From IMG/VR virus record IMGVR_UViG_3300046680_000318, positions 1 through 34,105 of that record: a DNA stretch of 34,105 nt. One strand, 5' to 3'. Both the position numbers and the translations under genes were made by a program. A model generated the notes under the pieces. That model was not told the DNA's origin, did no database searches, and worked only from the letters and a program-made list of their open reading frames with translations. Of the stretch, positions 16,037 through 23,916 are shown one piece after another; within the stretch, counting starts at the first letter, position 1, and each line of letters opens with the position of its first letter. Source of the stretch: a virus.

Positions 16037-17269
16037 ATGTCGGGAACCGTTGCGCCAGTCTCACCCACCGCAGCCTACGTCGATCGCACCGGCATCCACG
16101 CTCCCGACTACGCCGCCGTGCTGGCGTTCCTGAAAGGCCAGTTGCAGGCGATCTACGGCAGCGACACCGTGATCGACAACGACAGCCAGGACGGCCAACT
16201 GATCGGGATTTTTGCGCTGGCGCTCAGTGACACCAATGCCGCCTGTGTCGCGGTTTACAATTCGTTCAGCCCGTCCACCGCGCAGGGGGTGGGCTTGTCC
16301 AGCATGGTCAAGATCAACGGCATGGCGCGCCACGTGCCGAGCAATTCAACCGCGCCGATGACCATTATCGGCGTGGCCGGGACCGTGATCACCAACGGCA
16401 TCGTGCAGGACACTCCCGGCAACAACTGGGCACTGCCTGCCAGCGTGACGATACCACCCAATGGCGACATCATCGTGACCGCGACCTGTCAGACACCGGG
16501 CGCGGTGACGGCGCCCGACGGGGACATCAGCCGCATCTACACCGTGACGCTGGGCTGGCAGTCCGCGACCAACGGCCCGGTGACGGTGGGCGCGCCGGTT
16601 GAAAGCGACGCTTTGCTGCGCATCCGCCAGAGCGTCTCCACGGCGCTCCCCGCCTTGTCGGTGCTGTCAGGCATCATCGGCGCGGTGGCCGCGCTGCCCG
16701 GGGTGATCGCCACCAAAGGCTACGAAAACGACACCAACGTCGACTACACGACGGCGGTGCCGCCGCTGGGCGAGGGGCCGCTGCCACCGCACAGCATCAG
16801 CCTCGTGGTGCAGGGCGGTGACGCGATTCAAATCTGCCAGACCATCCTGCTGAAGAAAACGCCCGGCGCCTACACCTACGGCAGCACGCGTGAACTGGTA
16901 GACGACGTCTATGGCCTGCCGCACGATATCGGGTTCTTTATTCCGACGGCGGTGGCGATCGGGGTGCATATCACACTGACCGCGAAGGCGGGCTATTCCA
17001 CCATCATCGCCCAGGCGATCCGCGACACCGTGGCGGCCTACATCAACGGGCTGGGGTCGGGCGTCTCGGTGATCTATTCCAAGCTGTGGCTACCCGCCAA
17101 TCTGGACGGTGCTACCGACGTGCCAGAGAATGCCACCGCAACCTATGACATCACCGCGATGACGATGGCCAGCCCGGTCACCGGCACCTATGGCACCGCC
17201 AACATCACGCTGAACATTTTCCAGATGGCCGTCTGCGATCCGACCGACGTGATCATCACGGTCAGCTAA
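16037..17269 (+). CDS. Baseplate J-like wedge protein
   Basis: A 410-residue protein. It contains GIHAPDYAAVLAFLKGQLQA, then DNDSQDGQLIGIFALALSDT, AACVAVYNSFSPSTAQGVGL and LPASVTIPPNGDI. This is the standard N-terminal signature of baseplate J family proteins (dtG..a.....a......A....dpds..G.l....A...). The middle has ESDALLRIRQSVS and a long region with GYENDTN and PPHSISLVVQGG; the end is beta-rich. gpJ-like wedges form the outer baseplate and hold the fibres. Followed by a small opposite-strand gene and the DUF2612 wedge gene. Confidence 0.9.
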   Translation: MSGTVAPVSPTAAYVDRTGIHAPDYAAVLAFLKGQLQAIYGSDTVIDNDSQDGQLIGIFALALSDTNAACVAVYNSFSPSTAQGVGLSSMVKINGMARHVPSNSTAPMTIIGVAGTVITNGIVQDTPGNNWALPASVTIPPNGDIIVTATCQTPGAVTAPDGDISRIYTVTLGWQSATNGPVTVGAPVESDALLRIRQSVSTALPALSVLSGIIGAVAALPGVIATKGYENDTNVDYTTAVPPLGEGPLPPHSISLVVQGGDAIQICQTILLKKTPGAYTYGSTRELVDDVYGLPHDIGFFIPTAVAIGVHITLTAKAGYSTIIAQAIRDTVAAYINGLGSGVSVIYSKLWLPANLDGATDVPENATATYDITAMTMASPVTGTYGTANITLNIFQMAVCDPTDVIITVS

Positions 17270-17474
17270 GCCGCTTCTGCCAGCGCAGGAACGCCATCAG
17301 GTCCGCGTCGTCGGTGACCGGCTGGCCGTCCGCCAGCGCGTCCATGAATTGCTGGAAACTCTCGGCATCGATGATGCGCTGGCCGGTGTCCAGCACGTGG
17401 CATTTGAGGTCGATGCCGAACACCCGGAAGGTGCCCGACCATACTGCTGTGGGGATTTTTATATCTGAGGGCAT
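17262..17474 (-). CDS. Small antisense-oriented gene inside the baseplate operon
   Basis: A 70-residue ORF on the minus strand that fills the only sizeable gap (208 bases) in this part of the operon. It reads SGTFRVFGIDLKCHVLDTGQ, then RIIDAESFQQFMDALADG, and ends RWQKRLS. This looks like ordinary protein sequence, not a shadow, and recalls the short N-terminal strands of phage antirepressor/P63C-type proteins (F.v.g.....c.VL.dG.Ri), though this is only a resemblance. The start is ATG at 17474; the ribosome site is weak. No terminator or promoter is obvious. Confidence 0.55.
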   Translation of the reverse strand: MPSDIKIPTAVWSGTFRVFGIDLKCHVLDTGQRIIDAESFQQFMDALADGQPVTDDADLMAFLRWQKRLS

Positions 17475-17477
17475 CGC

Positions 17478-18182
17478 ATGACACTCGCTGATTACATCGG
17501 CCGGATCACCTCATGGCATAGCGACAAACCGCGTTTCGTCAACACGGTCGCCGTGCTGGTGCAGCCGCTGATCGACGCGCAGGACATGCTGGCCAAGCTG
17601 ACGGCGGATTTCGATCTGGATACCGCTGTCGGTGTGCAGCTTGATCAGGTCGGGCAATGGATCGGGCGCACCCGCTATGTGGAAACCCCGGTCGCAGGGG
17701 TGTTCTTTTCCTTCAACGACAGTTACGACGGCACACCGGGCGACAGCCCGCGCACCGGGTTCAATCAGGGCATCTGGCTCGGCCAGTATGACCCGGTTGA
17801 TCAGATCACCGCACTGGACGATGACACCTATCGGTCGGTGTTGAAATTACAGGCGATTGCCAACCAGTGGGACGGCACTGTTCCAGGCATTGCTGACGAT
17901 CTGGACCGGGTGTTTCCCGGTACTGTCATTCAGGATTTGGGCGACACGCCGCCCGGTCGTATGGCGATGGACGTGCTGATACCCGGCGTGCTGATCAACT
18001 CGCTGTTGCTCAGAGTGCTGGAACAGGACTTCCCGGTGAAGCCCAGCGGCGTGCATGTCAATTTCATCGAATCAACCGTGTCTACGGAACAGATTTTTGC
18101 ATTCAACATCGACGGCTCGCAAGGCGGACCGCTGGGCGGCTTCAATCAGGGAGCGTGGGGCGTCATCGTTCTGACGGTATAA
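17478..18182 (+). CDS. Baseplate wedge protein, DUF2612 (gpI-like)
   Basis: A 234-residue protein with GAGGG six bases before ATG. Sequence: YIGRITSWHSDKPRFVNTVA, then FDLDTAVGVQLDQVGQWIGR, FSFNDSYDGT, then FNQGIWLGQYDP and DDDTYRSVLKLQAIANQWDG. The 'G.qLD..G.wvGv.R' and 'DD..YR.lL...i..n.wdG' motifs are those of DUF2612 wedge proteins, which stand in for gpI. The C-terminus repeats FNQGAWGV. It lies between gpJ-like and fibre genes, as expected for the protein that links wedges to fibres. Confidence 0.83.
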   Translation: MTLADYIGRITSWHSDKPRFVNTVAVLVQPLIDAQDMLAKLTADFDLDTAVGVQLDQVGQWIGRTRYVETPVAGVFFSFNDSYDGTPGDSPRTGFNQGIWLGQYDPVDQITALDDDTYRSVLKLQAIANQWDGTVPGIADDLDRVFPGTVIQDLGDTPPGRMAMDVLIPGVLINSLLLRVLEQDFPVKPSGVHVNFIESTVSTEQIFAFNIDGSQGGPLGGFNQGAWGVIVLTV

Positions 18183-18201
18183 AACAAGGGGCACGCCAAC
18201 C

Positions 18202-20250
18202 ATGGCAACCAATGACTTCCTGACATTCGCGGGCGATCCGGCAGCCGACGTGTTGCCGCAGTCGCAATACATCGCGACCGGGTTTACCGCGCGCATCCTC
18301 GGATTTTCCACCGGCACCGCGCTGTCGATCCAACTGAACAAAGTCTGGCGGCAGGCATCGCTGATCAGCGCCATGATCGGTCAGTTCACCGTCGATGAAA
18401 TCAATCAGGACATGCTGGACGACGGCACGCCCGCTGGGATGACGGCATTGGAAACCCATTTCCGCGCCGCCCTTGTCCATGTCGCACAGAGTTCGATCGG
18501 CACCAACTTCCTGCCGCTCACAGGAGGCGCCCTTTCCGGCCCGCTTCAGATCAATGCCAGCACGCTCGGCATCACCGCGCCATCTGGCTCAGTAGCGATC
18601 AACCTGACACGTCAGCAAGGACAGTATGCCTTTCTTGCTGGCTACACCGGCACGTTCGCGCGCTGGCAAGTGTTTCTGCCCGACAACGCACCTGAGCAGG
18701 GCGGCAACTCGGGTTCCAATTTTGACATCAACAGTTTCAACGACCAGGGCGGCTATCTCGACACACCGCTAAGCATCAACCGTGCCACGGGCGTGGTGAA
18801 CTTCAGTCATGGCCCCACCGTCAATGGTGCGTCGCTGCCTTATGTGCGACTGGCTGGCGATGTGATGAGCGGCGCACTCGGCGTCGGCAGCACCGGGATT
18901 TCCTACAATGGTCTCGGCGGTTATTGGGCGCAGCACCATATCGCGTTCGGCTGGGACGGCAACGTCAATGTGGCGGTGGACGGCACCTTTGTCGGCCAGA
19001 TCGCCATGCAAAGCTGGGTCGGCGCCGTGGTCGGGGGTTACCTGCCACTCGGTGGCGGAAATCTTTCTGGGCAATTGAACGTATACGCGCCGCTTGAAGT
19101 GTTTGGCACTGCATTCCACCACTCCACGACGTTTTTCGGTTACACCGATTTCGCCAATTTCTGGGATGGCCGCTACCGCTACCGGCAATGGGCGGGAAGT
19201 TGGTATGACGCCTGGGACGGCCAGAGCGGGTTGCGCGCCTGGGCCGCGCCCGGCGCCTGGATCATGACGTTGGATGGCACTGGAAGTTTATATGTCCGTA
19301 ACATCCTGAGAGTTGATGGCAGTCGCATCATTTCCGCCAGTGGTCTGAGCGGTGGTGGTGTCGCACCTTCGGTGTGCTGCTACTGGACCGGCGGCGTTGC
19401 CAAGGGCATGTGGGTCGATGGCACCGGCCTGTGGCTCGGGCAAATGGATGGCAACGGCAATCCGTTGCGCGCGGACGTGGTATTCGACAACAACGGCTAT
19501 ATGACATTTTATGGCTCCGCATCAATCAACGGCAGCCTGTGGGTCGGCAACCAAGTGGCTGCGGCTGGCTCGATCGTTACCAACTATTTTAGTTGCAACG
19601 GCGCCGGTGTTTTCAATGGCCACTTTACCGTCAACAACGACGCCAACGTAGGCGGCACAATGGCCGCCACCGTGCTTTATTCTGGCAGCATCGTGCAGGC
19701 TCACACCCAAGTCTATTCCTACGACGGCGGTGGCGCTTCGCTCAATGCTGATGGCGTCATGTATAACGGCAACGGCGTGCAGATCGGTTGGCGCTGGGAC
19801 GGCAACTGGATGTGGTGCCGGATCAACGGCTGGGAAAAGGAAGTCATCGTTGGCAATAACCAGCGCGTCCGCAATCTGCAAATGTATAGCACCTCGTTGC
19901 AGTGGACCGACAGCGACAATTCGGGATGGCTGGCCAACACCTACCGGTCCGATCCTCGTTTCAAACGTAACATCCGAGAGGCGGATGATTTCGACAGCCT
20001 AAGCGCGATCTGTGCCACGCCGACGAAGTCATTTGAATGGCGCGAGGACTACCGCGCTGCGCCCGTCCCTTATGGGATGATCTCGACCGATGTTCGTATG
20101 ACATTGCCAGACGCGGTGATGGAAGCGCCGTCTGAGGGCGACGAACCACCGGTCGATCATCTCGATCCGCCCGCGCTGTTCGCGCATCTGTTCCGCGCCA
20201 TCGCGCAACTCAACCGCAAGATCGCAGCCTTGGAGGCACGTCATGTCTGA
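18202..20250 (+). CDS. Second tail fibre with tail-attachment N-terminus and S74-like C-terminal domain
   Basis: A 682-residue protein. The N-terminal ~110 residues (FLTFAGDPAADVLPQSQYIA, IQLNKVWRQASLISAMIGQF) are the usual attachment region of phage fibres. The hinge motifs FLPLTGGALSGPL, YVRLAGDVMSGAL and YLPLGGGNLSGQL separate body segments. The C-terminal region resembles an S74 chaperone: YRSDPRFKRNIRE with a candidate cleavage Ser near 583, then PYGMISTDV and a coiled tail (IAQLNRKIAALEAR). Sequence modules are shared with the fibre at the left edge. Expected role: receptor binding. Confidence 0.88.
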   Translation: MATNDFLTFAGDPAADVLPQSQYIATGFTARILGFSTGTALSIQLNKVWRQASLISAMIGQFTVDEINQDMLDDGTPAGMTALETHFRAALVHVAQSSIGTNFLPLTGGALSGPLQINASTLGITAPSGSVAINLTRQQGQYAFLAGYTGTFARWQVFLPDNAPEQGGNSGSNFDINSFNDQGGYLDTPLSINRATGVVNFSHGPTVNGASLPYVRLAGDVMSGALGVGSTGISYNGLGGYWAQHHIAFGWDGNVNVAVDGTFVGQIAMQSWVGAVVGGYLPLGGGNLSGQLNVYAPLEVFGTAFHHSTTFFGYTDFANFWDGRYRYRQWAGSWYDAWDGQSGLRAWAAPGAWIMTLDGTGSLYVRNILRVDGSRIISASGLSGGGVAPSVCCYWTGGVAKGMWVDGTGLWLGQMDGNGNPLRADVVFDNNGYMTFYGSASINGSLWVGNQVAAAGSIVTNYFSCNGAGVFNGHFTVNNDANVGGTMAATVLYSGSIVQAHTQVYSYDGGGASLNADGVMYNGNGVQIGWRWDGNWMWCRINGWEKEVIVGNNQRVRNLQMYSTSLQWTDSDNSGWLANTYRSDPRFKRNIREADDFDSLSAICATPTKSFEWREDYRAAPVPYGMISTDVRMTLPDAVMEAPSEGDEPPVDHLDPPALFAHLFRAIAQLNRKIAALEARHV

Positions 20251-20677
20251 ATCCGATCAGCCAGAGGTCGATCCCGGCACGACAATTCCGACGCCGCCCA
20301 CCCAGCCACCAGCCTCGGCGCTATATCCGCCAGCAGGCCCAATCATCGAACACCCGTGGCAACCGGCGACGGTGCTTCCGACCCCGGTAGGACCACCGCT
20401 GCCCACGGCCGCGCCTGTGGTGGTTGATACGCCGTATCTGTCGCAGTCGGGGAACCTGTTGAATTGCACGATGGGCAACTGGACCAACGAACCAAACCAC
20501 TATACCTACCAATGGCTCAGCAATGCCACTGACGTGACGATGGTTGGGCCTTTCTGTGCCGTTACAGCAACTGACGAAGGTAGCACTTTCACCTGTAGCG
20601 TGACGGCGGCTAACCTCATCGGTGCCGCCTCGGCAACGTCAAATTCCGTCGTTGCCACCTACACCCCACCAACATAG
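20243..20677 (+). CDS. Virion-associated Ig-like domain protein
   Basis: A 144-residue protein whose ATG lies inside the end of the fibre gene (8-base overlap). Residues 1-60 are Pro-rich (TTIPTPPTQPPASALYPPAG) and likely an extended linker. Residues ~65-140 form an Ig-like beta-sandwich pattern: SGNLLNCTMGNWTNEPNHYT, YQWLSNATDV, then CAVTATDEGSTFTCSVTAAN. The 'W.n.p....YqW......' and 'G.tftC.VtA.N' elements match bacterial Ig-like repeats. Such domains decorate phage heads and tails and may bind cell-surface sugars. Placement after the fibre suggests a fibre accessory. Confidence 0.7.
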   Translation: MSESDQPEVDPGTTIPTPPTQPPASALYPPAGPIIEHPWQPATVLPTPVGPPLPTAAPVVVDTPYLSQSGNLLNCTMGNWTNEPNHYTYQWLSNATDVTMVGPFCAVTATDEGSTFTCSVTAANLIGAASATSNSVVATYTPPT

Positions 20678-20686
20678 GAGACGCAT

Positions 20687-20893
20687 ATGCCTAAAGACCC
20701 GGAAATCGTTTGGACGCTGAACATGATACAGGCCAACCAGATCATGGGCACGTTGGCCAAGCAGCCGTTCGGCGAGGTCGCCGAATTGATCGCCGAATTG
20801 CAGAAGCAGGCGCAGTCGCAATTGCAGGGGCAGCAGATGCCGCCGATGCACAGCACGCCATCCAAGATGGACGGCGAGGCGCGGGTGCAATGA
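20687..20893 (+). CDS. Small phage protein, function unknown
   Basis: A 68-residue protein with a good ribosome site (AGGAG, six bases from ATG). It is helical (EIVWTLNMIQANQIMGTLAK; VAELIAELQKQAQSQLQGQ) with a Met/Pro-rich tail (MPPMHSTPSKMDG). No signal peptide or membrane helix. It is in the late operon and ends in an ATGA overlap. I do not recognise it. Confidence 0.65.
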   Translation: MPKDPEIVWTLNMIQANQIMGTLAKQPFGEVAELIAELQKQAQSQLQGQQMPPMHSTPSKMDGEARVQ

Positions 20894-21087
20894 GCCTGCA
20901 ACGCGTCACGGTGCAAGTGAGCGCGGTCAAATTCGGCGACGTGTGGCTGGGATCGTCCGTCACCGGCATCGCCAATTCATGGCGGCCGGGGAACATGGAC
21001 ATCACGCTCTATGATCCCGCCACGCAGGCCAGCCGCACCGTGACCATCAACCGCAATCAATGGTTCGCGGTGGATCGCGACGTGTGA
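20890..21087 (+). CDS. Small phage protein at the end of the late operon
   Basis: A 65-residue protein; the start at 20890 is set by the ATGA overlap. It is beta-rich (LQRVTVQVSAVKFGDVWLGS; NMDITLYDPATQASRTVTIN; QWFAVDRDV). It is the last gene before the intrinsic terminator at 21121. Not recognised. Confidence 0.65.
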   Translation: MSLQRVTVQVSAVKFGDVWLGSSVTGIANSWRPGNMDITLYDPATQASRTVTINRNQWFAVDRDV

Positions 21088-21120
21088 TATAGTCAGCCTA
21101 TCGAGATTGGACAGCCTTGG

Positions 21121-21147
21121 CCCCGCCAGCGATGGCGGGGCTTTTTT
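21121..21147 (+). terminator. Intrinsic terminator of the late tail operon
   Basis: Perfect 8-bp GC-rich stem (CCCCGCCA / TGGCGGGG) with a GCGA loop, followed by C and a run of six T. It lies 33 bases after the stop of the last plus-strand gene and before the convergent minus-strand genes. Confidence 0.9.
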
Positions 21148-21273
21148 CATGCCTAAATTTCCGCTGCCGTGCGGCGTGGCAGACCAGACATCGCAGCCAG
21201 GATTTGCCGGTTTGGGAATGACGCATCAACGTCGCGTTGCGGCTGTGTAGCAGATGACCGAACCGGCACTGCT

Positions 21274-21756
21274 TCATTTTTCGTCGCTCGGGCTGAACAC
21301 GACGCCCGCGTCGAGCAACATCCGCAGCAGCGCCGAGCCTTCGGCGAGCGGCAGCGTCACGTCCAGCTTGATATGGGCCTCGCCCTGGGCGGTGACCACG
21401 AATGCCAGCGCGTCCGCCCGCCTGGGGGACACCCAGGCGGCGCCCGAGGCGGTGCGGGGTGCAGACGGTGCGGGGATAGCCTTGACGCCGTCTGGCACGC
21501 GCGCACGCACCTTGGCGGCGAGGTCATCGGGCTGGCAGCCGAGCAGCTTGGCCAGCTTGACGCGGTTCTCGGGGCCGGGGCCGCCCTTGCCGTTGAGCCA
21601 ATGATAAACCGAGGTATGGCCGCGTGGCATATTGATCGCTTTGTTGAGATCACCAATGTCCTTGCCGGTGCGTTTCAGGTAATCGCGCAGCGCGATGGCG
21701 ATGTGGCCATACGCGGCGATCTGTTGCGGTGTGGCGGGGCCTGCGGCGAAGGGCAT
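21274..21756 (-). CDS. HTH transcriptional regulator (XRE-like)
   Basis: A 160-residue protein; the ATG at 21756 overlaps the stop of its upstream neighbour (TGATG). Residues ~17-80 show a cro/C1-type helix-turn-helix: IALRDYLKRTGKDIGDLNKA, then GHTSVYHWLNGKGGPGPENR and VKLAKLLGCQPDDLAAK. A Pro/Ala linker leads to a C-terminal beta-rich region (FVVTAQGEAHIKLDVTLPLA; LRMLLDAGVVF), perhaps for dimerisation. As the last gene of the minus-strand block it may control the cargo genes or the early-late switch. Which operator it binds cannot be seen. Confidence 0.75.
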   Translation of the reverse strand: MPFAAGPATPQQIAAYGHIAIALRDYLKRTGKDIGDLNKAINMPRGHTSVYHWLNGKGGPGPENRVKLAKLLGCQPDDLAAKVRARVPDGVKAIPAPSAPRTASGAAWVSPRRADALAFVVTAQGEAHIKLDVTLPLAEGSALLRMLLDAGVVFSPSDEK

Positions 21757-22040
21757 CACGCGGTCTTTCGGTTATCCACCACGCGCAGCCGGGGGCGGCT
21801 CAGCGAGGGCGTGGCGGTGCCCGCGACCAGGGCATAATAGGCGTCGCGATAGCAGGCGGTCTTGGTTTTCAGTCCAAGCTGGAATTTACCGCCATGCTTG
21901 GCCTGCCAGCACCAGCCGGTGAGCAGGCGTAGTTCGTTGGGTTTGCGGTGTTCGTTCCAAACTTTGCAATCGAGTTTGGCGACGTAGTGAATGCGCGCCA
22001 CGTTGTTGACTTCGGTGATGATTGGGTCTGGCAACCACAT
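21756..22040 (-). CDS. Small phage protein coupled to the HTH regulator
   Basis: A 94-residue protein: EVNNVARIHYVAKLDCKVWN, NELRLLTGWCWQAKHGGKFQ, then LKTKTACYRDAYYALVAG. It is rich in aromatic residues and Cys and basic overall, so nucleic-acid contact is possible. The stop overlaps the ATG of the HTH gene. Not recognised. Its ribosome site is weak and a strong hairpin (22065-22092) lies just upstream. Confidence 0.65.
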   Translation of the reverse strand: MWLPDPIITEVNNVARIHYVAKLDCKVWNEHRKPNELRLLTGWCWQAKHGGKFQLGLKTKTACYRDAYYALVAGTATPSLSRPRLRVVDNRKTA

Positions 22041-22064
22041 ACTTCAGTTTCCCATGAGATGGGC

Positions 22065-22092
22065 GCGGGCCGGGCTTGCACCCCCGGCCCGC
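22065..22092 (-). terminator. Strong hairpin after a PEP-CTERM gene, possible terminator
   Basis: A perfect 10-bp GC-rich inverted repeat (GCGGGCCGGG and its complement) with an 8-base loop, six bases beyond the stop of the 22098 gene in transcription direction. A second small hairpin (CCCAT-GAG-ATGGG, 22051-22063) follows. There is no T-run, so it may be an RNA-stabilising hairpin or a weak terminator. Confidence 0.5.
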
Positions 22093-22097
22093 TGGTA

Positions 22098-22802
22098 TCA
22101 GCGCCGCTTTCTGGCGGTCACGGCGCCGATGCCGAGGACGCCCAGGCCGAGGATGGCGATGGACGCCGGTTCGGGCACGCTGCCACCGTCAGTCGGATTG
22201 ATCACGCAATCCGGGCAGGTGGTGTTCACCGGGATATCCTGCGACACAAGGTCGTAATTGTTGGCGCTGCCGACCCAATTGATCTTGAACGCCGGGTTGG
22301 TGTAGCCCGACCAGTCACCGGTCTTCACTGTCACGCTGAAGTCAAACACCAGCGTGCCGCTCGACGCCGGGCTGCTGTTGGTGATCGCCGTGTCGTGGAA
22401 GCAGAAGAAACTCCCGCTACCATTACAATCACCGGACGGCGAGCCACTGTTCGACAGGCCGCCATCCACGAACGTATAGCCAGTAGGTGAGGATACCGAC
22501 GCGGTCGATACGTCACCCGCTGGATCACCTAAAGCGAACGACTCGACCCCGGTGCGGCCTGCATGGATGCCGCCTTTGGTGTCGCTGGCGGTGTTCTCGC
22601 CGCTGATCGTGAGCGCGAAATTAGCGGTCGGGTTGCCAGCGGTCGCAGACATTTCCAACGTGTAGGTGATGCCCTCGCAGGTGCCGGGGGAACCGCAGTT
22701 GCCTAGTGCGTTGCTCATCGACACGAGCGCAGCGTGGGCTGTGGGTGGATGAAACCAGAGTGCACCGCAGACGATGGCGGTGGTAGTCAATAGTCGTTTC
22801 AT
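22098..22802 (-). CDS. Secreted PEP-CTERM protein 1
   Basis: A 234-residue protein with an AAGGAA ribosome site. N-terminal signal peptide: MKRLL, hydrophobic core, then AHA-A near residue 24. The mature part is Ser/Thr/Gly/Asn-rich and beta-like, with Cys pairs (NCGSPGTC; CPDC). The C-terminus carries a PEP-CTERM sorting tag: VPEPAS, a hydrophobic helix (IAILGLGVLGIGAVTA), and a basic end (RKRR). In known systems exosortase cleaves at the PEP motif during export, usually linked to extracellular polysaccharide production. No exosortase is in the window, so a host enzyme would be needed. Finding it between phage genes is unusual. Confidence 0.88.
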   Translation of the reverse strand: MKRLLTTTAIVCGALWFHPPTAHAALVSMSNALGNCGSPGTCEGITYTLEMSATAGNPTANFALTISGENTASDTKGGIHAGRTGVESFALGDPAGDVSTASVSSPTGYTFVDGGLSNSGSPSGDCNGSGSFFCFHDTAITNSSPASSGTLVFDFSVTVKTGDWSGYTNPAFKINWVGSANNYDLVSQDIPVNTTCPDCVINPTDGGSVPEPASIAILGLGVLGIGAVTARKRR

Positions 22803-22824
22803 TGTGTGACGTTCCTTATGTTAG

Positions 22825-22865
22825 AAAATCCAGGGCGGCGTCCTTGCAAGGGGTCAGCGCCGCCC
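22825..22865 (-). terminator. Probable intrinsic terminator between the two PEP-CTERM genes
   Basis: On the minus strand an 8-bp stem (GGGCGGCG / CGCCGCCC, 22865-22833) with a 17-base loop is followed by TGGATTTTC. It lies 56 bases after the stop of the 22921 gene. A second tight hairpin (GCGGG-ATAA-CCCGC) lies directly at that stop codon. It suggests the two PEP-CTERM genes may be separate transcription units. Confidence 0.5.
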
Positions 22866-22920
22866 CGGTAGTTGCTGCTTTTAGCTGCGGGTTATATCCC
22901 GTAGCGGCGGGTTATCCCGC

Positions 22921-23604
22921 TTACACCCGGCGGCTCTGACGGCGAACGAAGCCGAGGCCGAGCAAGCCAAGACCAACCAGGGCAAGCGAACCCGGCTCGG
23001 GCACCGCAGCCGCGCTGGCGTTGGCGATGCCGCTAAACCCGGCAGTGAACGACTGGATGGTGTTGCCGGAAACTTCCAGGCCGCCGCCGTCAGGGCTGAC
23101 CACGCTGGCCAGTGACAGGGTGAAGCTGGACGGCGCCAACAGTTCACTGGCCGGGATCACGCTGGACGTAAGCGACAGCGTGTCGGGCGGGTTGCTGATG
23201 TTCACTGAAAGCTGCGAGCCGGTGAGCAGACCGAACGCGGCGTCCGTGAAGGTGCCGCTCAGATCGTTGACATTGCCGACGCCCGCGCAGTTCAGGGTCG
23301 AGCAGACCGAGAACGTGCCGTTGTAGTGCTGCACGACGGCATTGCCGACGCCGATGATACCGCCGGTCGAGGTCGCCGCGAGGGTGACGAAAGCGGCGAT
23401 GGCGGGCGGGGTGGTGGCGCCGAGCAACTGATCGATCAGCACCGGAGCGTTGGTGATGGAGATAGTGGTGCTGGTGCCGCCGGTCGCGGTGCCGGTGACA
23501 GTGGCGGCCAGACCGACCTGACCGAAGTCGATAATCTGGGTGGCGTTGGCCGAAGCCATCCCCAGCCCGATCATCGCGGCCGTGGCGAGTAAGATGTTAC
23601 GCAT
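22921..23604 (-). CDS. Secreted PEP-CTERM protein 2
   Basis: A 227-residue protein with a strong ribosome site (AAGGAG, six bases before ATG). Signal peptide MRNILLATAAMIGLGMASANA, with likely cleavage after ANA. The mature part is Thr/Ser/Val/Gly-rich and beta-like (VTGTATGGTSTTISI; DTLSLTSSVIP; FTLSLASVVSPDGGG), with one Cys pair (CSTLNC). It ends with VPEPGS, a hydrophobic segment (LALVGLGLLGLGFV) and RRQSRRV, a textbook PEP-CTERM tag. The architecture matches protein 1 but the mature sequences differ, so this is not a recent copy. Expected location: cell surface or extracellular matrix. Confidence 0.9.
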   Translation of the reverse strand: MRNILLATAAMIGLGMASANATQIIDFGQVGLAATVTGTATGGTSTTISITNAPVLIDQLLGATTPPAIAAFVTLAATSTGGIIGVGNAVVQHYNGTFSVCSTLNCAGVGNVNDLSGTFTDAAFGLLTGSQLSVNISNPPDTLSLTSSVIPASELLAPSSFTLSLASVVSPDGGGLEVSGNTIQSFTAGFSGIANASAAAVPEPGSLALVGLGLLGLGFVRRQSRRV

Positions 23605-23623
23605 GGAGAACTCCTTGTGTGTG

Positions 23624-23642
23624 TCCGTCTAGATCGGACGGA
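23624..23642 (-). promoter_or_regulatory. Small hairpin in the leader of PEP-CTERM gene 2
   Basis: Inverted repeat TCCGTC / GACGGA with a 7-base loop, 20 bases upstream of the ATG and just before the ribosome site on the minus strand. It may affect mRNA stability or act as a small operator. The 99-base gap up to the next gene also holds TTGTCA followed by an AT-rich stretch, so a promoter here is plausible, but no good -10 box is seen. Confidence 0.35.
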
Positions 23643-23703
23643 TGCAGTGAAACACGGGTGGAAGTCATTCCGAAAAGAAAACGCGTCTTTTGACAACAAT
23701 GGC

Positions 23704-23916
23704 TTAGTGGCCGGAAGTTGGCGTTTTTTGAAACGACTCTAAGTCTGCCGACACCGTCTCAAGCCATAACGCCAGCGCCTGGGTGATCGCTGTCGCCCGC
23801 AGATGTGCCATATTCTCCTCTGTGACGCCCCGCCCCGAGGTCAGGTATGACGCCAGCATCGGCGCATAGAGCGACGCCGCCATCAGGCTGATATGCTCGG
23901 CGAGGTCGTCGGTCAT
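23704..23916 (-). CDS. Small early-operon protein, function unknown
   Basis: A 70-residue protein, helical (DLAEHISLMAASLYAPMLAS; AHLRATAITQALALWLETVS). The ATG overlaps the stop of the coiled-coil gene upstream (ATGA). It is the last gene of a run of overlapping minus-strand genes. Not recognised; no membrane helix strong enough to call. Confidence 0.62.
   Translation of the reverse strand: MTDDLAEHISLMAASLYAPMLASYLTSGRGVTEENMAHLRATAITQALALWLETVSADLESFQKTPTSGH

Noticed and set aside
21149-21250. A 33-codon ORF just after the late-operon terminator
   Set aside because: Its ATG is inside the tail of the terminator, there is no ribosome site, and the sequence shows nothing protein-like.
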